A stretch of 44,977 bases of DNA from Planctomycetaceae bacterium (lineage in GTDB: Bacteria; Planctomycetota; Planctomycetia; Pirellulales; Pirellulaceae): contig JAAYDI010000030.1 of NCBI GenBank assembly GCA_012729315.1, forward strand, positions 1 through 44,977, read 5' to 3'. Made by a program: the position numbers and the translations under genes. Shown in pieces: positions 25,771-32,595 of the stretch (position 1 is the first letter of the stretch; every line of letters starts with the position of its first letter). Below the pieces are notes generated by a model. It was given only the letters and a program-made list of their open reading frames with translations. It searched no databases and was not told the origin of the DNA.

Positions 25771-27393
25771 GTGAATCGCCAGCAGAATTCCAGCATAGTC
25801 ATCGCGGCCCTGATCCTGGCAAAGATCCTGGCAAAGATCCTGGCAGTGATCCTGGCAACGGTCAGCGCGCGAGCTTGCTTTGCGGAGGCTCCGCCCGGAC
25901 AAGTGTTTTCGGTCACGCAGTATGGAGCCGTGGGGGACGGTACCGCGCTCGACACGGCGGCAATCCAGCAGGCTGTCGATGCCTGTCATGCGGCGGGGGG
26001 TGGAACAGTACTGTTCCCGCCCGGCATCTTCCTCTCCGGCACTGTCTTTCTCAAAGATAACGTCCGCCTGTTCCTCGACACGCAGGCGGTCCTGCGCGGC
26101 AGCCCGCGGCCGCAAGACTATCCGGCTATTCCGCGCCAGAACGCGCTGGGTGCGCCCGCTTTCAAAACCGGATTCCTGCTTTATGGCGAGGGGCTTCAGC
26201 GCGTGGCGATCGAAGGGCGCGGTACGATTGATGGCCAGGGGCCGGCATTTTGGCTCGACGAGATGATCAATGCACACGTCCGGAAACCGCTCCCCAGCCG
26301 GCCCCGGGCGCTGGTCTGCCTGGTGCAGAGCAACAGCCTGCTGGTGCGCGACGTGTCGCTGGTCAACTCCCCCTGCTACACGCTCTGGCTCATCGGGTGC
26401 GACGACGTCAACATCGATGGCATCGTGATCCGGAACCCGCACGACGGGCCGAACACGGACGGCATTGACATTGATTGTTGCAGCCGGGTGCGCATCGCCA
26501 ACTGCCTGATCGATGGCGGCGACGACGCGATCGCGATCAAGAGCGATGGGGGGCTGCTGGGCGCGGACAAGCCGTGCGAGGATATCACAGTCACCAACTG
26601 CGTACTCTGCTCGGTGCCCGCCTGCGGGGTGCGGATCGGCTACGAGGGGGACTCGATCATCCGCAACTGCACCTTCAGCAACCTGACGATCTACGACACC
26701 GATATCGGACTGGATATCATCAGCATCCTGCCGGATGTACCGCGGATCCAGAAGGGCAGCCGCTGTGAACACATCGTGTTCAACAACATCACGATGCGGA
26801 ACGTCAATCGGGCTCTCTTCTTCTGGATGGGCAACGAGACAGACAACGAAGCGCAGGTCTACCTGAAGAATGTGCTGGTCTCGAATATCGTGGCCGACTG
26901 CCGCATCGGCTGTTTTGTCGGCGGCTATGCCGACCGCAACGTGGAAAACGTCACCATTTCGAATCTCCACCTGACCCTTACCGGCGACATGCCCGAGCAG
27001 GCGAGACTGGCGGGCAGTCAGATCTGGGGCGGTTCCTGGAACCCCTACGCAATGTACTGTACGAAAGTCGATGGGCTGCGGGTGGAGAGCCTGGATGTCG
27101 ATTGGACACAGTCCCAAGGGCACTGGCGCCACACGGTCTACTGCGAGGACGTGTCGCGAGCGGCGCTGACCGGGATCACCTCGCGCGGCTTCTGTGCTTT
27201 GCCCGGAGTCGCTCAGATCGGCCTGAAGAATTCCTCCGCGCGGATCTACAACTGCCTGGCCGAGACTGGCGACGCGCCGTTCCTCCAACTCACCGACCGG
27301 TCGCGGGCCTTTGTCAGCGGCTGCGATCTGACGGAGGCCAAGGATCCGTTCTCCGCCGATGCGACCAGCTCAGTTGTCGAGGGTGGCAGATGA
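25771..27393 (+). CDS. GH28-family (polygalacturonase-like) secreted enzyme
   Basis: A 540-residue exported right-handed beta-helix protein. The start is a GTG at 25771 with AGGAG upstream. The signal peptide contains a tandem ILAK-type repeat. The mature domain opens with VTQYGAVGDGTALDTAAIQQAVDAC, the usual start of GH28 and pectate-lyase-3 proteins. Catalytic motifs NTDG (about residue 229) and GGDDAIAIKS (about 249) are present. The family's next motif (GHG) is ACG here, in VPACGVRIGYEGDS, and the later RIK motif is not obvious. It may act on a modified pectin, such as rhamnogalacturonan or an arabinosylated uronan, or use a different acid arrangement. It fits with the neighbouring arabinofuranosidases. 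Confidence 0.88.
   Translation: MNRQQNSSIVIAALILAKILAKILAVILATVSARACFAEAPPGQVFSVTQYGAVGDGTALDTAAIQQAVDACHAAGGGTVLFPPGIFLSGTVFLKDNVRLFLDTQAVLRGSPRPQDYPAIPRQNALGAPAFKTGFLLYGEGLQRVAIEGRGTIDGQGPAFWLDEMINAHVRKPLPSRPRALVCLVQSNSLLVRDVSLVNSPCYTLWLIGCDDVNIDGIVIRNPHDGPNTDGIDIDCCSRVRIANCLIDGGDDAIAIKSDGGLLGADKPCEDITVTNCVLCSVPACGVRIGYEGDSIIRNCTFSNLTIYDTDIGLDIISILPDVPRIQKGSRCEHIVFNNITMRNVNRALFFWMGNETDNEAQVYLKNVLVSNIVADCRIGCFVGGYADRNVENVTISNLHLTLTGDMPEQARLAGSQIWGGSWNPYAMYCTKVDGLRVESLDVDWTQSQGHWRHTVYCEDVSRAALTGITSRGFCALPGVAQIGLKNSSARIYNCLAETGDAPFLQLTDRSRAFVSGCDLTEAKDPFSADATSSVVEGGR
25813..25860 (+). repeat. 12-bp tandem repeat in GH28 signal peptide
   Basis: Four tandem 12-bp units lie at 25813-25860: ATCCTGGCAAAG twice, then ATCCTGGCAGTG and ATCCTGGCAACG. 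They encode ILAK-ILAK-ILAV-ILAT, the hydrophobic core of the signal peptide. Each unit is four codons, so changes in copy number stay in frame and would change only signal-peptide length. Confidence 0.9.
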
Positions 27394-27459
27394 TCCAGTG
27401 GAGTCGCCAACAGAACCAATGACGGAGGGTACCGGGCCGATCGACAGGAGATGAGGTGA

Positions 27460-27558
27460 ATGAAGACGATCGTCATATTACTGACTGACGTGGGAACGTG
27501 GGGCGCGGCCGCAACTGCTGCCGAACCGCGCGTTGTCCCGCGCGGCGCCCCCCTGCCA
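27460..27558 (+). pseudogene. Orphan 5' end of an exported protein gene
   Basis: An ATG at 27460 is preceded by a good Shine-Dalgarno region (AGGAGATGAGGTGA) and encodes a signal-peptide-like start (MKTIVILLTDVG...ATAAEPR). After about 25 residues the frame becomes low-complexity and runs antisense into the next gene's 3' end without recognisable protein sequence. It looks like a gene start whose body was deleted. The product is unknown, and a chance ORF is possible. Confidence 0.35.
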
Positions 27559-27628
27559 TCAGATCGCCCCGATCGTGCCGGAGCACGGCGCCAAGAACAC
27601 GTCCAGAGCGACCTTCACGAGTTCCCGA

Positions 27629-29077
27629 TCATGCCAGCTCTTCGTCTCCATGCTGGTCGATCCAGCGGCGGGAGTATTCCACGGCTTCCAGTCCCATATC
27701 GCAGAGCGGCGTGCAGTGGAAGATCAGCCCTTCGACCTCCCGCGACCTCAACCAGCGATGAGCGCAGTCCAGCTGGTGCTTCATCAACTCCAACGGCACA
27801 ACCGACTTGGTGTCGAAGTTCCACATGTAGATCCCCAGCCTGACGCGCACGTCGGGACAGATCGCGCGAAACGCCTGGAAGTTCTGCTCCAGATCGACCA
27901 GGTTAGCGGCGTTCCACGTCCAGAAGTACACGACGTCGACGTGATCAATGTGCCGTTTGATCGACGGGTGGATCTGGTGCGTATACCAGACCAGAGACAG
28001 GTCGAGTTTCTGGCCGCGGCATTTTGGTGCGGTGGTATTGAGTTCCTGCTGGACCTCCACCACCTGGCGTGGCGACAGACCGGCGGGGGCGGTGGTGACA
28101 CCGTTCCCCGCCTCGTCCCACGGGCGCACCACCGCCTCGGCGGGGAACTCGCCGTGGCCCCACAGCGAGCTCGGCACCACCTCCGCACTGGACAGATCCA
28201 GAACCTTGTCGCCAGCGAAGGCTCGCAGGCGTTTCAGTCCGACCGAGAGAGCGTGCGTCTGGCCGGTGTCGTAGGTCGAGACGATCTTGAGCCGCACGCC
28301 GCACGCCGTCTGGCGCGGCACGCTCACGGCTGTCACCGCCCTGGGCGCGTTGGTCATCACCGCCTGGCCAGCCTCGCTCCACTTCTGATCCTCGCCCTGG
28401 AGTTCGATCAGCACATTCTTCGTGCGGAAGTTCCCATCATTCCAGTCCGTTTGAATCAGCTCGATCCGGTCCAGTTCCCGCGGAGCAGCGAATGCGACTG
28501 TTAGCGTGACCGGCCAGCGCTGCGACTCCGGCACGTTGGTCAGATCTCCAGCGAGCCAGACATCGAAGGCGGTCCCGCTCGAGAACGATGCCGCGTCGCC
28601 GTGGAAGAAATCGTCCATATCCAGCCCGACGAAGTTCGGATATTTCGCTGCCTGCTGTAGCGCCGCCTGCTTGATGGTGGCCGATTGCTCGGCCGAACTA
28701 TGCACAAAGCTCCATGTGAAACGCTTGACTGCGGGATCGTCGAACTGCCGGGCGTACTCGTCGTATTCGTGCGGGCGAGGCGTGCCGGTGAAAGGCACCA
28801 TACAGACGTTCGGAATTCCCATGTACTTGATCGCCGCCGCAGGATAGATCCGGCCGCCACCCTGGTCCGGCGGTATGTAGTAGCTCAGCGAACCGGCATC
28901 GTGCCCCCACATCCACATGCGATCGCGGATGGTGTTGTCAAACGGTATCGGGCAGTCGGCGTTGCGCGGCACGCTGGACACTCCGGCGTCGGCCGCCCCG
29001 GCGAACAACGCACGGGGAGCTGATGTCCGGCAGGCGGCTGCGGCGGCTACGGTCAACAGGAAATCTCTTCTACGCAT
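27629..29077 (-). CDS. Tat-exported protein, split TIM barrel with inserted discoidin-like domain
   Basis: A 482-residue protein with a twin-arginine-type signal (MRRRDFLLTVAAAAAC). Residues about 50-170 look like the first half of a TIM barrel (YMGIPNVCMVPF, FTWSFVH, FVGLDMDDFF). Residues about 170-300 resemble an F5/8-type C (discoidin) sandwich (WPVTLTVAFAAPRELDRIEL). Barrel-like sequence resumes (LDLSLVWYTHQIHP, VDVVYFWTWNAANL, VRLGIYMWN). DMDD holds candidate acidic catalytic residues. The substrate is unknown. The start at 29077 has AAGGAG. It is 10 bp downstream of the truncated gene and is the last member of a minus-strand operon. The C-terminus may be frameshifted: the next frame continues with HDRELVKVALDVFLAP to a stop at 27559. 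Confidence 0.65.
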   Translation of the reverse strand: MRRRDFLLTVAAAAACRTSAPRALFAGAADAGVSSVPRNADCPIPFDNTIRDRMWMWGHDAGSLSYYIPPDQGGGRIYPAAAIKYMGIPNVCMVPFTGTPRPHEYDEYARQFDDPAVKRFTWSFVHSSAEQSATIKQAALQQAAKYPNFVGLDMDDFFHGDAASFSSGTAFDVWLAGDLTNVPESQRWPVTLTVAFAAPRELDRIELIQTDWNDGNFRTKNVLIELQGEDQKWSEAGQAVMTNAPRAVTAVSVPRQTACGVRLKIVSTYDTGQTHALSVGLKRLRAFAGDKVLDLSSAEVVPSSLWGHGEFPAEAVVRPWDEAGNGVTTAPAGLSPRQVVEVQQELNTTAPKCRGQKLDLSLVWYTHQIHPSIKRHIDHVDVVYFWTWNAANLVDLEQNFQAFRAICPDVRVRLGIYMWNFDTKSVVPLELMKHQLDCAHRWLRSREVEGLIFHCTPLCDMGLEAVEYSRRWIDQHGDEELA

Positions 29078-29087
29078 GATGTACTCC

Positions 29088-29513
29088 TTAGTCGTTAAGT
29101 AGTGCTCCTTGGTAGCCCGGGAAACCACCTTGCAGCCCGAGCGTGAAGGCGCGCACGCCGTGCGCTACGTAGTCCGGCAGGATCTCCAGGAATTCCTGCG
29201 TGTTCGCCTCCGCATCGAAGTCGTGCCGCCTCGCGTCCTCGAACACGGCATTCACCATCCGGACGTTCAACAAGAGCCCCTCGGCCCTGGCTCCGGGGCA
29301 GGTGACCTGGCCATTGAGGTGCCATCGCCCGTCAACGATGCTCACAGTCGTCCGCGGCGCATACTGCGCGGAGTCCGACTGACCGGGATCGTCCTGTGCC
29401 AGCTGCGCATTCGCCGATCGCACGGCACCCATCAGCCCCGCCATGGCACACAGCAACAGAGCCACGACCGGCAACCGCACGGTTCGCCGCACACACTGAT
29501 TCACGGATTGCAT
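29088..29513 (-). CDS. Truncated secreted protein, N-terminus of a longer family
   Basis: A 141-residue product. A signal peptide (VVALLLCAMAGLMGAVRSANA) is followed by WHLNGQVTCPGARAEGLL, VRMVNAVFEDARR, ANTQEFLEILPDYV and HGVRAFTLGLQGGFPGYQGA, then a stop at GALLND. The pattern matches the start of an exported barrel-type protein family I associate with planctomycetes, in which roughly 300 further residues would follow. I therefore read it as a gene that has lost its 3' part. The ATG at 29513 has AGGAGG about 9 nt upstream, so it is probably still translated. It lies 79 bp after the GH127-GH43 gene and 10 bp before the next. Confidence 0.6.
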   Translation of the reverse strand: MQSVNQCVRRTVRLPVVALLLCAMAGLMGAVRSANAQLAQDDPGQSDSAQYAPRTTVSIVDGRWHLNGQVTCPGARAEGLLLNVRMVNAVFEDARRHDFDAEANTQEFLEILPDYVAHGVRAFTLGLQGGFPGYQGALLND

Positions 29514-29592
29514 GATGGCCGTCTCCTCCTTTTCTTCAGCCCAGTTTCTCTTCAGCATCTCGCTGCTGGGCACCACCTGCGGGGAGCAGCGT

Positions 29593-32500
29593 TCATCTGG
29601 TCCCGACGATGCGGAGTGTGTCGCCGGTATCCTCCACTTCGAACAGGTGGCAGCGTTCGTCGGGCGAACGATTGGGGCTGTGCAGTGACACCATCAGGGC
29701 GCCGTCGAACGTGCGAAAGATCATGGCATGGCCCCCATCCTGACGGAACAGAGGTTCGGGAGCATGCCGCCAGGGCCCGGCAACCTTTCCCGAATCCGAA
29801 ACGACCACGCCGGTCGTGTATCCGGTGTCGGTGAAACTCGACCACAGCATGAACAGCTTTCCGGACTTGCTCCGATACAAGGCCGGCCCGTCGGTGACAT
29901 AGCTGTCCCGATCGCGAGGCGTCCAGGAAGCGTCGCTGGCGCGGAACAGCAGTTCCGGTTCGCCAGCTGGACCCGACAGATCATCCTTCAGCCGCATCAG
30001 TTTGATTGTGCCATCGCGGATCTGCACCCACTCGTGGCAATAGACCATATAGGGCACGCCCTCCTCGACCCACAGCGTCCCGTCCAGCGCCATTTCGTCG
30101 ACCGGAGTGTGCGACATGTTGCTGAACGGCTGGAATGGACCGAGCGGCGAATCCGCGACCAGGACCTGTGTACCGCGTTGTGTACGTGGCGGCCAGTCCT
30201 TCCACTGTTCGCCGATCGGCGTGTCGTTCATGAACGTGGCGAACAGATAGTACTTGCCGCCGTAGGCGTGCATTTCGGGGGCCCAGATTGGGCCGCTGCC
30301 CCAGCACCCGTCCGGCTTGGTAAACACGGTCCGCGGCGCGCCCCACCGGGTCAGGTCCGCGGATTGCCGCACCGTGATCGCATCCCCCGAGGATGCCACC
30401 AGATAGTACGTCTGCGCGTGCGGGTCGGGCAGAACGAACGGATCCCGGATCCGGATCTCGTTCAGCAGTTGGCCGGACGGAGCCTGAGTTGCCTTCCGCT
30501 CCGACTCGGCCACGACCGGGAACATCGAGATCCGGAACTTCGTGCAGCCGTACGGGACCAGCGTCACCTGTTCTGCCGGCTGCTGCGCCACCACAGGCTG
30601 AGCCGGCAAGGCGGGCGCTTCGGGGGCGGGTGCCCAGTCGATCGCGACCGCGTTGACTTTCAGCTTCAACGGCGACTCAAGCGGCCAGTCCCAGCGGGCT
30701 GGCATCGCCTGGCGTTCGACACTGATGTTCGGCTGTTGAACATCCAGCGCGAACTGCCAGCGTGCAGCGGGATCGGGTGTATTGGCGTCCTGAGTGTCGG
30801 GAATAGCCAGCGCGAACAACAGCGGTCCGTAGGAAACCGCGGCGTACGGCGCGCCCTGTGTGCTGCCTTCCTCTGGCATGGCCACCATCGTCGGCTTGTG
30901 TTCGCCGGTGTAGGGCCCGCTCGTGGCGTTGTCGCGGCCGGTCTGCACAAGTGGCTGCATGGGGAAATGCACGCGGACCGTATCCCCTGGCTTCCAGCTG
31001 CGGCTGACACGCACGAACCCCTGGGCGTCCCGCGTGACGTCGCTGGCGACACCGTTGACTGTCAGTGCGGGCGCGGTGCACCAGCCTGGAATCCGGAAGT
31101 AGATGGGGAACTCCGCCACCCTGGATGGCTTGACGGACATCTCGATCGTTTCATTGAAAGGATAGTCGGTGTTACAGGCAATCTCGACCGGCACGCGGTC
31201 GGCCGCCAGCGCCGTGATTTTACACGGACCGTAGCAGGTCGCAGCCAGTCCGTTGTCATAGGTTGCCATCCACATGTGCGTCACGTAGTAGGGGACGATA
31301 CGGTTCAGCGCGGCCGTACAGCACAGCGGACTGTGTTTGGGCTGGTAGGAACCTCCGCCGGCCCGCGGTCCGTGCGGGAAATCGGGGGACCCATTGGCGA
31401 ACCGGTTGGGGCTCTGGAAGTAAACATGCGTCTTATAATCGCGTGACACGGCGGCGGCGCCCGCGTTGAAGAACGCGCGTTCGGCCCGATCTGCCATGTA
31501 TCCGTCGCCGCTCACCGCGAGCAGACTCACCTGGCTCCACACGTATCCGGCAACGTCGCAGGTTTCGCTCCCGCGGAACGCACCCGTCGGTACGTACCAC
31601 TCGTCGGACACCGGCACGCCGTGGGGCTGCATGGCGATGCGTTCGATGAACTCGTGCCAGCCGAGGGCCGCCTGCAGATAGCTGACGTCACCGGTCCACA
31701 GATAGGCCACCGCCCAGGGTGTGGTGTTTTCCAGGAACTCCACAACATGCTGGTTTTCCACGGCCGAACCGGGCCGCATGTCAGGCGCCGTGCGGTAACG
31801 GTTGAGATTCGGTTGCAGTCCCGGCCGCTCCGGATCGAACATGGCTGTCAGCGCAGCCGCGATAGTCTGGTTTCCCGTCCAGGTGTAGGTGTCATAGGCG
31901 GGCCACACGTTCGACATGCTGCCGCTGATCGATCGCAGACAATCCGCGTCGGTACCGTAAGCGGTTTCCAGCGCCTGGAGAATCTGCGGGTCGCGCGATC
32001 CGGCGTAGTAACCGGTCATGGCGCGTCCCAGCAGGCCGCTGGCCCAGAGCGGCCAGCCTCCCAGAGCTGCGTTGACCGCGTCCCGGTCGGCCGGGTTATT
32101 CCTGTCGAGCCACCAGAGGAAGAGCAGCCCGTCCGGGCGCATGTGCTCCGCCACCACGTGCAGGCGTCGCGACGCCTGCTCTATCAGAGCATCGTCATGG
32201 AGGGCGTAACCGAGCCGCGCGAGGCCGTCGAACCAGTACCCGCCCCCTTCGTACGGCCAGGCGCCTTTGTACCAGAACAGCCCCTCGCCCGTCATCGTGT
32301 GATCAGCAGCCCACGCCCGCTTGAACTCGTCATCGTACTGATCCATGTGTCCGGTGAAGCCGTCCCGCGCCGCCAGGCACCAGTCGCGGAGCCAGCCCGC
32401 AGGCTCTACCGCGCCGGGTGGCAGCGGCAGAAATGCCGGCCGCGTGCGAGGCTCAAAGGGGCGCGCATAGTTCGCTGGTTCCGAACTGCCCGGCTCGGAC

Positions 32501-32595
32501 GCGCGCGGCGGATCGGCCAGCGCGCACATCCCTCCGAAAACCACGATCCCGGATAACAGCGCAATACCGACTGACATCGTGCGTATGCTTTTCAT
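29593..32595 (-). CDS. GH127-GH43 fusion, bifunctional arabinosidase
   Basis: A 1000-residue exported protein combining two glycosidase families. A Sec-type signal (VGIALLSGIVVFGGMCALA) leads into a GH127/DUF1680 domain (about 40-690). It has E344-x-C346 in GSETCDVAGY, the Cys pair C425-C426 in PLCCTAAL, and the family tail EQVTLVPYGCTKFRISMFP. From about 710 to 1000 there is a five-bladed GH43 propeller, with the general-base Asp D718 in IRDPFVLPD, WAPEMHAYGGKYYLFAT, a candidate acid Glu in VYCHEWVQ, and GGHAMIFRTFDG in the last blade. The two active sites would remove beta-L-arabinofuranose and an alpha-linked arabinose or xylose from one substrate (inference). The ATG at 32595 overlaps the upstream stop as ATGA, with AGGAG 8 nt upstream. 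Confidence 0.92.
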   Translation of the reverse strand: MKSIRTMSVGIALLSGIVVFGGMCALADPPRASEPGSSEPANYARPFEPRTRPAFLPLPPGAVEPAGWLRDWCLAARDGFTGHMDQYDDEFKRAWAADHTMTGEGLFWYKGAWPYEGGGYWFDGLARLGYALHDDALIEQASRRLHVVAEHMRPDGLLFLWWLDRNNPADRDAVNAALGGWPLWASGLLGRAMTGYYAGSRDPQILQALETAYGTDADCLRSISGSMSNVWPAYDTYTWTGNQTIAAALTAMFDPERPGLQPNLNRYRTAPDMRPGSAVENQHVVEFLENTTPWAVAYLWTGDVSYLQAALGWHEFIERIAMQPHGVPVSDEWYVPTGAFRGSETCDVAGYVWSQVSLLAVSGDGYMADRAERAFFNAGAAAVSRDYKTHVYFQSPNRFANGSPDFPHGPRAGGGSYQPKHSPLCCTAALNRIVPYYVTHMWMATYDNGLAATCYGPCKITALAADRVPVEIACNTDYPFNETIEMSVKPSRVAEFPIYFRIPGWCTAPALTVNGVASDVTRDAQGFVRVSRSWKPGDTVRVHFPMQPLVQTGRDNATSGPYTGEHKPTMVAMPEEGSTQGAPYAAVSYGPLLFALAIPDTQDANTPDPAARWQFALDVQQPNISVERQAMPARWDWPLESPLKLKVNAVAIDWAPAPEAPALPAQPVVAQQPAEQVTLVPYGCTKFRISMFPVVAESERKATQAPSGQLLNEIRIRDPFVLPDPHAQTYYLVASSGDAITVRQSADLTRWGAPRTVFTKPDGCWGSGPIWAPEMHAYGGKYYLFATFMNDTPIGEQWKDWPPRTQRGTQVLVADSPLGPFQPFSNMSHTPVDEMALDGTLWVEEGVPYMVYCHEWVQIRDGTIKLMRLKDDLSGPAGEPELLFRASDASWTPRDRDSYVTDGPALYRSKSGKLFMLWSSFTDTGYTTGVVVSDSGKVAGPWRHAPEPLFRQDGGHAMIFRTFDGALMVSLHSPNRSPDERCHLFEVEDTGDTLRIVGTR

